Source: Parelaphostrongylus tenuis (taxonomy: Eukaryota; Nematoda; Chromadorea; Rhabditida; Metastrongylidae). From it: DNA of 64,000 nucleotides. The notes beneath the pieces are model-generated. The model made no database searches. It was not told the DNA's origin and worked only from the letters and a program-made list of their open reading frames with translations. Of the stretch, positions 50,703-62,678 are shown one piece after another (within the stretch, counting starts at the first letter, position 1; each line of letters begins with the position of its first letter). Location of the stretch: contig JAHQIW010000269.1 of NCBI GenBank assembly GCA_019055375.1, positions 62,001-126,000 on the forward strand, read 5' to 3'. Position numbers and translations under genes: made by a program.

Positions 50703-53700
50703 TCAGTGCTGCATGGCTTTCATATCCATCCTACGTTTGTAAATATCTGTGGGGACTCCCCTAGACTCATCATCACTTCCCGATTCCACTCGCTTTCTCT
50801 TTGAACTTGTAGTCGAGGTAATAGTAGTGGATGGATAATCCATAAGATGCGTAGAAACCTGAAACATTGGAAAACTCATTATCTATCTCCATAGATCACT
50901 TCTAATTTGCTATTCATGGTAAAAAGAATGCAGAAAGAACGAAACGTACAAAACGAGGATCAGGAGTTGTGGCGAGAAGCTGGTACATGTCTTTTCGAAC
51001 GTCGTCTACTCTCAGTGGACCAACCATTGCACCATTCTCAAGCTTTACTTTTTTATCCACCACAGGGCCTGAAAATCGCGAGGATTTTTGCATTTAACGG
51101 AAGAAGTTTGGTCAGACTACAAGTATTAAAAAAGCTTGTACAGAATAAGCACAAAATTTCCCTCTCAACGAACGCATGACAAAGTGCGCGTGACGTTTTC
51201 ACCTACCCTTGGTGCGTAGAATGCTAACCTCCAGAATTTTCTTGGAGAAAATGTCTTAAGTTCCGTGGACTTAGGTGACTAAGAATTCAAGTCCAGAATA
51301 ACCCTTTGACTTCCATGGACCCAAACTAATACGACAAACTGACGACATTACAGCGTCCAATTGTCTAGAATGCAAGCTTTCGATTAGTTCTTAAAACCTT
51401 GTCGGGTTTATCCAACTATTTTAATGCGACGACACAGCATTACAGCGCTATGTCGTCCAGAATATGAGCTTCTACATTGTCCTTAATAGTATCGTCGGAT
51501 ATATTTAAGCGTGAATTCATGCTGCTTGTTTGTGGTGTTATACAATCGAGCCTAGAGGCCAAACACAATGATTCGCGGCGACCTACCATTGAATCAAGAC
51601 AATGCTGCTTATCCTCTCAATTAACACCACAAATTCGCGCTAGAGTTAAATAAACCTGACGACACTATTAAGAAGTACTCGGAAGCTTACATTCTAGACG
51701 GCCGGGCGGTGTAATGTCGTGTCGCATCGCACTGACTTGGGTCCACGGAGGTCAAAGGGTTAAGAGGCACAACGTCACTGAGACCCATCTGATTTCAGAT
51801 AGCTTTGGTGTAAATAGCGTCACCTCCAAATTTTCATTGTTTACTTATGTAAGAACCTGAGATTTTTCTAATTAGTGAAGTGGAACGAGATGCACTAAGC
51901 TCCATCGCGTACAAAAGAGCACGGGTGACATTGGCCACCTTTATCATACCTTATGTATGATTCAGGTTCCGAAGTGCACAACAATGTGTCAAAATCGTGG
52001 GGTCCACATGGTGGTATCTAGGTGTTCTCTTCTTTACTACCTGATCAAATTTCTTTCAAGTTTCCTAATTCAACAAAGGTCCACCATTCGCCACAATGAT
52101 CTCTCACCAAAATAAGTATAGCAAAATAATTTGGTTACGTTTATCTAACCAAGTTAATCAGTAGCAGTGCGGTTTTTTTAGCAGCTGTTTACAAATAGCA
52201 AGCTTTCCTCCAGCTGTTAACGCTTGACATGACGTTAACGTTAAAATCGTGGTACAATTGCTGATTGTCGACCTTTCACTCTTTACGTGAACAGATTCCC
52301 GTAACTTCTTCAGTTATGGGTCTCATAAAAGAACGTATGTGACACCCATCGAACTAGATTCCTCTTGAAACATAGATGCTTACACATCACTTTTTGTTCG
52401 GTGGCGTGTATCCTGATTTGGAAGAATCAGAAAAAGATGCGTGAACATAAGAAGAAAAACATCAGTCGGAAGCACTCATTCTCTAAATTCTTCCATTATT
52501 TCTGTGAGCAAGGAGCTTTGCATGGGATGATGCTGCTTGTTGAAGGCGAACGATCCATTTCAATCCTTTTTCAGTCACCAAATTGCATATAATTCAGTGA
52601 ACAAACGAACTCCTGCATATGTCTGTATGCACACTTGTACAGATCAGACCACTACGGAATAAACAAAAGTTAACAGCGACTCATGAACGCAGAAAGCAAA
52701 TAATTCTTCAAGCTTAAGTTTATCCTCTATCATGATTTGTAAAGGTACTGCATTTCTTCGCAACTAAGCAGTACAAGATGCTTGGTGAGATAGAATACTG
52801 AGGCTGACTTATATTCACAAAAGTTAATCCGCAGTGAATTTGCTACATTTCAAAATTGTCAGCACAAAGTTTTTTATATCAGTGACATCCAAGAAGACAT
52901 CACTCCATAAAATATGAATTGAGAAGTTAATATAGAAAGATAAACTCACCAATGGTCAGCTGCGTCTTGCTAAGGTGATCTATGAAGAGATCCACGGAAA
53001 CGAACGGTCCTTGGAACGTCCCACGGTGGTGGAAGTAGTGAAATAAGCTCCGCAACAGCAGGTGGAGGAGGAAAAACACCTTAAAAAGATTTCATTGTGT
53101 AGATTAGCCATAAAGATGAAACAATGATGTTTATATAAACGCTCACCACCAGGTACGGGATGGAATGATGCCGCACTGTTCGCCTTTGGTTTAAAAGGAA
53201 TCATTTGATCAATATCAGGACGAGGATACCTCAAAAGTGGCAAAGAACAATTAGGAATGAAGAGATAAAGAAGAAACTGAAGGAACTTACCCGCCAATTT
53301 CAAGTTGCACACTTGACGCGCCACCCATTACCACACTCGCTGCTTGTGGGGTCGGCAAATTCCGTTGTGGTGCCATCAATGAACCTGTAGAGACGCCCGT
53401 CATACCACCAATCATACCAGTGTTCGCCTTCTGAATATCGAATTTAGTTGTACATCACTTTAAAAGAAAACCTGAGGCGTACAAGAATCCCTAATTCCTA
53501 AATTCTATACCAATTACAATGGGCATGCACACTAAAGTAGAAAGAAAAGCGCGTTACAATCATCTGCTTACATTATAACCCATGAGTTTCAACTGGTCCA
53601 ATGTGCACGGAACGAGGTTAAGAAATCGATATCTGGAAATGAAAAACTCAGTGAATCACAACAGTACTCGTACTATACAGAATGGCTCAAACTATGATCA

Positions 53701-56700
53701 TAGACGAGACATCTTAGGAACTCACCTATCAATCAACATTAACGTTGTTCCCTCGTCTCTGCCACCAGTAACAGCAGCTTTGCGCCTTTCGTCAACTTTG
53801 AGTGTACTAGCCAAATCACCCACAAGAGATTCAAACTCCAAATATCGATCCCAAATATCACTAAACAAAACGCTCCTCTGTAAAGGTAGATAATACTGCA
53901 TTTGGCTTAAGTTTCACAAATTTACTCACGACGATTTTTCGGGCGAAAGGGCTTCAGAAGTAAGGATACGCTCAAACACAACTCGAGTGTTATTATCTTC
54001 TATAATTAGATATTAACAAACTTGATAATGCAGACTGGTACGCAAAATTTTGAATTTCTGACGGAAAATGAACCAGTATTTCATCCTTTCCGACGGGGTG
54101 AGCTAACCACTGCGCTACGGAGCCTCCTGTTATGGTACCACTCTCTGATACTAGCACACGCTCTCGGAAAGACTGGTTCATTTTCGGTCTGAAATTTAAA
54201 GTTTTGCATATCAGTCTACTTACCGGATATATACTTACTAGGTTGAAGAAAAAGCTCTTTAACACCAGCAAAAAATTAGAACCTTATGTCACCTTTACAC
54301 AGTATCAGTTGTTGTGAAATCATGGGATTATCTCAGGAAAACTTTCATAAAAAAAACTCCCAAGGCAGCGCTAGTTGAACCGAGTCCACGATTAGCTGAA
54401 CAAAAGTATCCCCAATTGATTTGTAGAAAGCGCGCTGTTTCAGCAAGACAATGCTATACCTCACACAGCAAAAGGACTAAGACAAAGTTTGATGAATTGA
54501 AGGAAGTCGAGTCTTACTGCCTGCATCCAGCCTAAGACCACATGCTGTGCCATCATATTTCGGGTACTCGCCTGCTCAATGGAACACTTCCTACGTGGAC
54601 GCCGATTTGAAACATTTTATATTAAGTTGAAGAGGCATGTGAGTTCTTTGATTCAAAGCCTAGCAAATGACGATTCGAGCAGATCCAAAAGCTTGCTGAT
54701 CACTGGTAGAAGATTGTGGATAGTGATGATGTTTATTTTGAAGAATGACTACACTTGGGTTTGATTAAATTCATGTATAAACTTTAGATTTCAGCGGGTG
54801 TAAGAACTTTTCCGTCAACCTAATATAACACTATATCAGCGCATTGGAGAACCAAAAATACCGTTTAAGTGTGTCAAGAAGTCAACGTAAGCGCACGCAT
54901 ACTCCGGTTCATCGCCATATTTCTTCAAACCAAGATCGAATACCCTCATAGCCACGTCTTTATCCTAGACAACAGATTGAATGAAAAATAAGAATGTACT
55001 GAAGAAAGGGTGGTTCAATTCCGTTTGATAGGACAGATATTCAAGCCTAAACCCTACGCTCGACAAGAAGTTCTCATAAAGATTGTCATTAATCAATCGA
55101 AAGCTTGAATCTCGAACTAATCGCATACGTGGCCAGTGTTCTGAAAAGACCATTCTATGATGCTGGAAAAACTTAAAACAAGATTTTGTTTCACACACGC
55201 ATATTTATCGCCAGATTCAGCCCTTTCTCTAGACTTTTTATTATCAACAATAGCATGAAATTTACTGAATCAACTCTGCGCTTATAGCCTGAGAAGGCCG
55301 TTTCTCTCTAGTGAGGGAAAATCAGCTAAATTCACATACGCGAGCGAGGTGGTCTATGGTCAATACGCCGTTGGCTGAGGCAGCCAGATGGTCATAACGC
55401 GATGATCGTTCGATTTTCGGGCATATGAACGTGTAGAGAAATCTCGTAGTATCTTAACGTCTTAGACACATAGACGTTCTACCCTCCTGATCCATCAAAG
55501 TGTTCTATAAAGACTGATTTCCGTGTTCAGGCAAATAAATAGTCAAGTCTTTTGTACCGAGTTATGTTTGTTCTGGGTTTCTCTTAAAGCAAAGAAACCA
55601 TTTCCTAATCGATTAACAAAGATTGCACCTGCATATAGGCCGCTCAAAAGTCGATCGATATTGCGCCAACCCCCATTGCCGCCTCACCCAGCTGCCCGTG
55701 GATTGGCCAAAGACCACTTTGCTCGCATATGTGCATTCAACTTATTTTCCCTGCTCCACTGACAGAGAACGGTCCTTTCCAGAGAATAAGCCTAGAGTTG
55801 GAATCAGCAAACATTCTTCTATCAAATGATTACTAATAGTTTAAGAAAGAGCTCTGTCCGCGACAAATTTGCGTTGGTGAAATATAATTTCATTTCAAAT
55901 TTTTCAGCGTCGTAGAGGGTCTTTCCAAAACATCGGTTATGTATACGGATAGTTCAAGACTTATGCTTTCGAATGACTATTAAGATTCCTCTATGAGAAC
56001 TTCTGTCGAGCAGTAGGAGATAGGTTTGAAATTCGTGCTACCAACGGAATTGAACCGAAAGGTTAGCTGAAGGGTTTCTGACTATTTTTAAACGCCATGA
56101 AACTATGATACCTTACTGCAGTAGACTCCATAAGAGCAGCGGCGATGAACACGTGATGTCGACAACGATTATCTTCGCGAGCTCTCTTAATACGAGTCTC
56201 GCTGCCGAACCCCTTCGGTACGACGAGTGAACTTCATCAACTGGATGTACGTCTTAAAGCAATAACTTAAGCATGATGACATGAATGTCATTCAATGTTG
56301 GATAATTTCATACCAAGGTCGGATCAATATGATCAATGGCAAGCAGATTATCGTATATCTTTTCACATTGTCGAACTTCATTCGTTCTTCCTCAAAATCA
56401 GCGTATGCAAAGTAGAGCAACTGTGAGTGTTTCATCAACCCAGAGATCGCTCGATCAAACAGCTCTAGAACGTAACATCAGAGTAAGCTTAGCGGGTAGG
56501 AGATTGCCAGATGCCCTTCAAACATTTGAACTTACGCATAGCTTCAGCTGTCATTTGTTGGGCAAGTTTGACATCTCTCTTTTCTTCGAGCTGTTTGCCA
56601 GCCTGTTGGAGAAACAGATGCCGCTTCATACCACATGTCAGGGTAATAGCCGAGACACAACAACGATTGCTCGTATGCATATACCACTAAACAGAACAGT

Positions 56701-59700
56701 TTCTCACAGTGGTAAGAAAAGATAGTACTATTTCCTCATTGCAACCGACTCTCAACCTTTTGGGGCCAAGGCCTTCATCGTCTATTCTTCACACTTTTAG
56801 TACTCATTCAACAGTTTGAAAAGCGGCGATCACATTATTATATTTACCTCGGAAGAATTCTTATTTTTAGAGCGTCGCATCAGCTAAAATAAGATCACGT
56901 TTCACACTTGAAACGCAATTTTACTCGCTTGGTCTTTGTGAATGGTTTGACAACGGATTCTAGTAATTAATCGATAGTAGACATTTTGGTGATTCTAAAA
57001 GAGCGACAAGAAAATTATCCTTTGCACTGACTAGCCTTCACAGCCGATTTATATGGCGATATAAAATGAAAATAAGAAGCTGATCCCATATAACGACATA
57101 AATAAGCTTCATTCTACAAATCTGATGAAAAAAGCTCAGGACTTTCTGAGAAACGGAGAAAATTTTCCAGGAAAAATTACGGAACTCTCACCATTTTGAG
57201 GTGGTTTCGAATTCGCCGAGCGCAACGCAATTCAAGAAGGCGTGAATGATGCGCAGTAAAAATGGAACGTAATCTTATTTCCCCTACTACAACACAGTAA
57301 AAAGAACTTCTCAAAAGACAAGGTCAATTCCAAAATCGCCGACATTTATACCACCGCATGACTACTGAAAGTATGAAGCAAAAATCGAGGAAGGCTTCGT
57401 CCAATGGCCGAAAATGGATTGCGATGAAGGATTAGTACCAAGCCCTTTCAGACATGGATTGAACAACTATAGGACAATCTATTCTCACCACGCTTTGCAA
57501 ACTGCCCATATTCTTCGGTCTCCATGGGATTGCTCTTCTCCCACTGGATATACTTCTTCCACATCTCCACCTAATAAACGTCGGATTTAATGTGCAATTT
57601 AGCGAATGTAATGAGAAAATTAATAATGCAGTAGCACTCGAATTCCTAGAGCAATTCACCTGTTTCATTTCAGGAGCAGTGCCACGAGGTGGAACAGACA
57701 CAGCTTGCCGATTGACACCTCGAGTAACGGCTTCCAGTTGTTTGGCAATTTTTTTTGGAAACTTTGATTAATCTTTCAGTTAGACAAAACTTTAGCTTTC
57801 AATCTATGACAATAGTGCACTGATACACACCTGATATTCCTTGTTACGCTCCGAAATAAGTTTCTTCGCCAGGGTTGGATTGACACTTTTCTCGTAGTTA
57901 CAGTAGTCAGACCACAGCGATTCTACGTTGACCATGGGCGTAGAAATTCCACGTTGATAGATCTTCCGTACTGCAGAGATGCGCTGATTTTCGGCATACT
58001 GTCCAATCGCCGGGCTACAATAAAAAGTTGTGACAGAGAAGGATTGAACGTCAGATAAAAGGATAGAAAGACGCAGCTTTCGGTGTTGATTTATCCCAGG
58101 GATGCACCATTTCGACTTCATCATGCATCTTTTGAAATGACTGAATGTATACTTGGCATTTAGAACTTACTGTAGCCTACTGATGCATCAAGTCAGCACT
58201 GCTATCCTCCCGAACAAGTCTGATGCGAATTCGTCGACCCGTAGGAATGAAAGGGTTAGCGCACTTTAGGCGCGAGATAGAACCATTGACCTCATATGTG
58301 TTGAAAGACACTTTTCAACACTGTGGCATACGCGCATCACGTCAAATAGGAAGATCAATCGACCACGTGGGAGATGGTGTACACTTGAACGGATGCACAA
58401 CTATTTGGGAAGCTTTTCTTCTCTGGATAAAGTTATTTCCGTATACTTTTAGCAATCATTCGATAGCTTGAGAAACGACGATTTTGATGAATACTTGTCT
58501 TCTGAGAAGGCCTTCTCAATGCGCTGTAGCAGCGAAAATAGAGTGATGTTTCACTATCGTAGTGCTTTGTTCTCGCGGCAAGAGTCTGAAGACAGCTTTT
58601 CCCTAGACTTTTAGTAGCTATTTGATAGCTCAAATTTCAACAAATCTGAAACTGTGATTGGTTTTTTGAAATTTCTCTCCAGAGAATCAAAAGAGCGAAA
58701 AGAAGACCACGACCCCAATTGCACTTTTCCTTGCACATAGGAATTAAATGTGCACAAAGAGCATGTGAACAGGTGGAGAATATCTCATAGTGTATCACAG
58801 TGACCAAAAAACTCGAATTGTGTTTCAAAACAGAGAAGAAAACCCTAATAAAATATCTAAGAACACTGTCCGCTTGCGAGATCCGGTATAAGCAGCAATT
58901 TTAACTGCCCCCTGGAATGGGCGGAACATTCGCTACTATTTACTACAAATTTTTTCTCCACCATGAAAAAATCTTCGTCGCTCATGGTATTAGAATTGTA
59001 AGAGAGACCACGTTCTACCATTCTATGGGTATAATATTCTATTTAGGGAAGACTGCTCCGAGTGCGTAACACAATACTTTCTTCGCTCTCGCGGCGTTCT
59101 ATGAAGATCTTTATAGAAACTAAATCTAGTTTCAAAATCATTGCTTTTCAAGCCATTGAGTGAGTATCAAAATTTCACGTAAAGTCATTTAGAAACTCAG
59201 GCTATTCGAACAAAGCTCTTCGAGTGGAAAACATAGGATTCTTTCTGCTTATGAGGGGACAAAAGAAAAACCGATCTCATTCGCTGTAGAGGAGATTTTA
59301 TAGGAGTGTTAATAGCCCTTCGAGATCATAGGCTACAAGCTACAGCTCTACGTCGTCGGTTTTCGAAAAACCTTTCTTGACGCTTTTGAAGAAGGAATTT
59401 TCGTGCGTTGCAGACACTTATATTTTTCGCTGTGAAGAGCCCTTTATTGGACTATCTACAAGAAAAATTCCTCTCCAGCGAATGAGGTCGGTTTTGCATT
59501 TGTCCTTTTATAATCATAAAGACTAACATAGTTTATTTTAACTTTTCCTGCCACAGCGCACTAAAGAGATCTTTTCGGAAAACCAAGCACATTCTCAAAA
59601 TCGCCGTCTCTCAAGCTATCGGATGATTACTGAAAGTGTTAGAAGAACCCCTACCGAAAGAAAAAGTCCTCCAAACAATCGCCCATCCACTCGGGTGTAT

Positions 59701-62402
59701 GCCGTCCCGAAACGGGTACATTCTTAGATTTCATGGCGCTTTGGTGTCGTGGTAAGATCTGTCCTTCAACACGCACACACAGTCGATGATTCGCCTTTGC
59801 AACCCGTGATCACCAAGCCATGCAAACTTCCGGAGTCGGCGAATTGGTACCATACTTAGCCAGGAGTATGGCATCAAGCCTTCGTACGTAGGTAGGCCAC
59901 CAGAGTCATTCGAGAGCGTTTAAAAGAGTAACGTTGAGGGATCTCTTAGATAAGGATATGACATATTTTGAGCCATAGGTCTAGTGCTATATAGCGCAAA
60001 ACCTAGACCTAGACCGCTATAGACCTATGGCTCAAATATGTCATATCCTTATCAGATTAAATCATTTTGAGCGGGTCTGTAAAAAAGCAGTCGATAGCAG
60101 AAGATCTCTTAGATTCAGAAAACTTGGATTATGTTTGTTAACTTTGGAAATCATTGTTAAACGCAGCAATGAAAGTAGTAGTAAGAAGCAAAGCTGGTCG
60201 TTGTTTGACCTACACTGTCTTCAAGAACGAGATGTAATCCGAATAGATGGAGTACGAGTTCATATCAAGTCCAACCTTGTCGGGAGCAAAGTCATACGCT
60301 TTAGCCATTTTCTCCCTGAACGTCAGTGCACAAAGCTTAATGAAAATCACGACAACAAGTAGGAAGGAATACCCTCCAACAAAACGAAGTGAACCACACG
60401 GACTCTGCCTCTTTAACCCCAGCGCATTGCGTCTAACATTGACGTCTAATCCTCAGCATGCCATTGCTAGACGCGAAACTCCGGAGGCTAGAGACGCAGA
60501 GGCCGTGGGTCCACGGTCCCTTAAGGGTTAAAGCCAAAACCAGATCATATGAAGAAAGAGATATCTACCTGCAACGGAATGAAGGATGAAACCCTCACCT
60601 GAACGAACTCAGATGACCTTTTGTCTCTCGCACATAGAAAACGTAACACTTCCATATATCAATGTTTAAAACTTTTACCAAACATCGGTTGAATAACTGA
60701 AATGCTACGCACTCCATCCTGATTTTTATGAAGGGAAAAGTTCAAACAAGATCAACCACAACCCACGTTTTCGACATTCTCGAAATTCTTGCCGCGAAGC
60801 TGAAATAAAAGCAAAATTGACGAGTCAATTCCTTCATTCAGGAAGGTATTTTATTGAAGAATAAGTGTAAAGAAATAAAATTACCTGGTGAGAGTGTCTT
60901 ACCGAAGTCTGCAAAGCCTAACCATCCACAAACAAGCGGTTGTGGATAGATGAGCCCTGTGAAAGAGGCCTTAAAGAGGCCCAGCCCCACACCACATGTG
61001 AATGTGGAGGCGACACTCCTTCCCATTTCTTTAACTCTGATTCTCCTGATTCAACCAACATACTCGATCGAAATCGGCCAACAATATTTATTCGAAAGTA
61101 TTTGTGATTACGAGTAAAAGCATAAAAACTACGACACTACGGGGGGTTGGTGTTGCCGAGCAAATATTTATTATTCAAGGGATGGTAAAGGGGAACAGAA
61201 AGAAACGAAAGAAGAAGTGGCGGCGTCCGTTATCGGAAAGTCGGGGTGACATGAACAGCCGCAAGATGCAAGCCAACTGCAACATGAGCAGATCACGGTT
61301 GAACCGGTTCAATGTTCACATCACAAAATCTGATTGCACCCGACGAAAAGACGTTTTCGTACTTACCTCGTGTTCGATGTAAGCCTTCCATAGCGTCCAG
61401 CATTAGGGAACTGCGTCACCAATTTCTCATAGAAATTTCGAGCCTGGTCTATCGGTCGTGCCTACAAAAATCGACTGAGTATAGCAAAGATGGGCGCCGA
61501 GAAGATTACTTGGGATGAGAAATGCGGTGTAGCACCAAGCTTCAGCCTTTCGGGACCATAAACTCAACCCCCTTCACCTCTAACACCCAGCGTGCTGCGT
61601 CTATCAAAGCATGCTGAGGTTGGGTGCAACAGGGTAAGCGTTAGAGACGCAGAGGGCTGGGTTCACGGTTCCGAAAGGGTTGACCTATCGCGGACAATTA
61701 AGGGCCCCTCGACTCCTCGACTTTTCAAAGGTTTTTTTCGCTCCACAAACCGTTCTATCTAAAATTTTAGTGGTCACTCGAAAGCTTAAATCTCAGCGGT
61801 TTTATAACTGCGCTTGTTTTCTGGAAAATATCCTCTTATTGAGCTGCAGCAGCAAAAAATTAAATTACGTTTCATTTTGGGTTTGCTTTGTTTGCTCGGC
61901 CAAGCCCTATGGATCGCTGTTTATTAGAATTCTGATACTGATTCGACAGAGCAAATGTCGACGTCTCTGAAGCAAAATTTGGTTTTCGAAAAGGTTTTCG
62001 TAGTACGCACTAAGAGTGAATGTAAATTCCGGTTCACAGTCGAAATTTTTCTTCGCGCACAAGGGCTATATATGCACAAAAAGTGTATAAACGTGTAGAA
62101 AAAGCCATGTTCTGTCAAATCAATACAGAAAACCCACAAAATTTTTCTTAGAGCATAAAAAATCCTTATAAAATAACGAAAATCGCTCGCCGCTTGTGAT
62201 ATCGATTATGCCGCCGTCCGTAAGGAATTAAGCCTAAGCCCACAGCACTCAATCAAATATAGCGAAGAAGAGCTTCGAGAAAATCGACAAAAATGGCAAA
62301 TGTGCATACCTGTGACTCTCTGAGGATCAAATTCCATGCGTCTATATCGAAAGGATTCAGCTCGATTCGCCTCTCAGGAGTTAGTATTGAAGAACTCGCC
62401 AT
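50703..62402 (-). CDS. suf-1: CstF-77 / CSTF3 (suf-1), 20-exon gene with several frame breaks
   Basis: Encodes the 77-kDa scaffold of cleavage stimulation factor, which dimerises through HAT repeats in the nucleus, bridges CstF-50 and CstF-64, and promotes cleavage before polyadenylation. Exons on the minus strand: 62402-62310, 61461-61367, 60799-60767, 60696-60599, 60315-60214, 58014-57831, 57761-57660, 57570-57489, 56686-56536, 56464-56314, 56252-56112, 54964-54862, 53999-53930, 53860-53726, 53632-53572, 53430-53291, 53229-53147, 53079-52950, 51068-50950, 50858-50703. They total 2229 nt, about 742 codons (human 717). All introns are GT..AG and phases agree. Landmarks are [16 protein letters not shown] (exon 1), [17 protein letters not shown] (exon 4), [17 protein letters not shown] (exon 6), [14 protein letters not shown] (exon 8), [16 protein letters not shown] (exon 11), FHPVPGG (exon 17), [12 protein letters not shown] (exon 18) and a KRKR-containing tail ending at a TGA. 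Frame breaks: exon 2 (-1), 9 (+1 or -2), 10 (-1), 11 (three of -1), 18 (+1). Identity is firm; whether it is intact in the living genome is not. Confidence 0.93.
51298..51763. mobile_element. DNA-transposon-like MITE with about 100-bp inverted arms, suf-1 intron 18
   Basis: The ends read AACCCTTTGACTTCCATGGA and, inverted, AACCCTTTGACCTCCGTGGA. Similarity of the arms continues inwards past a shared ACGACATTACA and GTCTAGAATG for about 100 bp. The 466-bp element has no transposase. Two shorter elements with similar ends lie at 60390-60531 and 61545-61682. Confidence 0.75.
54033..54217 (-). mobile_element. tRNA-like SINE unit within inverted arms, suf-1 intron 12
   Basis: Arms 54033-54078 and 54171-54217 are reverse complements (inner sequence ACTGGTTCATTTTC). 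Between them, on the minus strand, is a tRNA-like head (CGTAGCGCAGTGGTTAGC). Head and tail match the unit at 62530-62630. It lies just upstream of the suf-1 exon 13 acceptor (53999), in the same orientation as suf-1. Confidence 0.72.
54310..54830 (+). mobile_element. Mariner relic inside suf-1 intron 11
   Basis: The plus strand carries transposase remnants ([39 protein letters not shown], [15 protein letters not shown]) in shifting frames. A mariner 3' inverted end, read on the other strand as TTAGGTTGACGGAAAAGTTC, lies near 54800-54827. The element is in the opposite orientation to suf-1 and ends about 35 bp from the donor of exon 12 (54862). Confidence 0.75.
55660..55960. repeat. Dispersed repeat, copy 2
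   Basis: Counterpart of 28360-28600, with GCCCGTGGATTGGCCAAAGA and AGAACGGTCC in the same order. It lies in suf-1 intron 11 and has no gene of its own. Confidence 0.55.
58073..58335 (-). mobile_element. tRNA-derived SINE, copy 2 of a pair, in suf-1 intron 5
   Basis: Same family and orientation as the copy at 33365-33655, with shared CGGTGTTGAT, GGATGCACCAT and GACTGAATGTATA on the plus strand. It ends about 60 bp from the exon 6 acceptor of suf-1 (58014) and lies in the sense of that gene. Confidence 0.75.
59252..59512. mobile_element. Fold-back MITE-like element, copy 2, in suf-1 intron 5
   Basis: The inverted ends are GGGGACAAAAGAAAAACCGA with CTCATTCGCTG, and the reverse complement near 59470-59510 (CAGCGAATGAGGTCGGTTTT). 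It is about 260 bp and shares arms and inner motifs with the element at 36001-36447. Confidence 0.7.
59949..60053. repeat. Tight hairpin in suf-1 intron 5
   Basis: Arms 59949-59984 and 60017-60053 pair almost perfectly (outer sequence GATAAGGATATGACATATTT, one bulged A) around a loop of about 32 nt. It sits about 160 bp downstream of exon 5 in the suf-1 transcript. Size resembles a small fold-back element or an intronic small-RNA hairpin. No known miRNA seed is claimed. Confidence 0.85.
60390..60531. mobile_element. Short MITE related to the 51.3-kb element, suf-1 intron 4
   Basis: The right end, read on the minus strand, is TTAACCCTTAAGGGACCGTG followed by GACCCA and GCCTCTGCGTCTCT, matching the ends of the 61.5-kb unit. 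The left end is more degraded (GGACTCTGCCTCTTTAACCC). Confidence 0.55.
61545..61682. mobile_element. Short MITE related to the 51.3-kb element, suf-1 intron 1
   Basis: The ends are inverted: CCTTTCGGGACCATAAACTC on the left and, read on the other strand, AACCCTTTCGGAACCGTGAA on the right. They share the AACCCTTT..CC.TG.ACCCA pattern of the larger element. Internal GCGTCTCTAAC-type sequence is shared with the unit at 60390-60531. Confidence 0.65.
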
Positions 62403-62404
62403 CA

Positions 62405-62410
62405 CTGAAA
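62405..62410 (-). promoter_or_regulatory. Probable trans-splice acceptor of suf-1
   Basis: The minus strand reads TTTCAG followed by two bases and then the ATG of suf-1. A strong nematode acceptor this close to a start codon, with no coding exon in frame before it, is the usual sign of spliced-leader addition. A conventional acceptor after a 5' UTR intron cannot be excluded. The upstream same-strand gene ends about 276 bases away, so spliced leader 2 use is possible. Confidence 0.6.
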
Positions 62411-62529
62411 CTACAGGTGGACGTAGAAGAGTAGCAGCAACGGCATAGATCAAATCACGCGACGTAAACAGTCAACCAACAACAAAACAGGGAAAAGAGA
62501 TGGAATTTTTCCCACTAGAAATCGAATGA

Positions 62530-62630
62530 TGAATAAGACGCAAAATTTGAACGTCAACGGGAATCGAACCCTCATGTCACCCTTTACGAGAGGGTGCGCT
62601 AAGCAACTGCGCTACTGAGGCTCCTGCTCT
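62530..62630 (-). mobile_element. tRNA-derived SINE-like unit between the secreted-protein gene and suf-1
   Basis: Read on the minus strand it has a box A-like segment (GTAGCGCAGTTGCTTAGCG) and a perfect pol III box B (GGTTCGATTCC) at tRNA spacing, followed by a body ending in CAAATTTTGCG. The ends do not form a normal acceptor stem, so it is a tRNA-derived repeat and not a tRNA gene. The unit at 54033-54217 has the same head and the same tail. Confidence 0.7.
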
Positions 62631-62678
62631 GCCACCACTTTTTTCTGCGATGCAAGACAACTTTGACACTTTTTTCCG

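Noticed and set aside
60838..61026. Minus-strand 62-codon frame in suf-1 intron 2 as an extra suf-1 exon
   Set aside because: CstF-77 has no matching segment, and exons 2 and 3 already join in phase (EHE then [10 protein letters not shown]).
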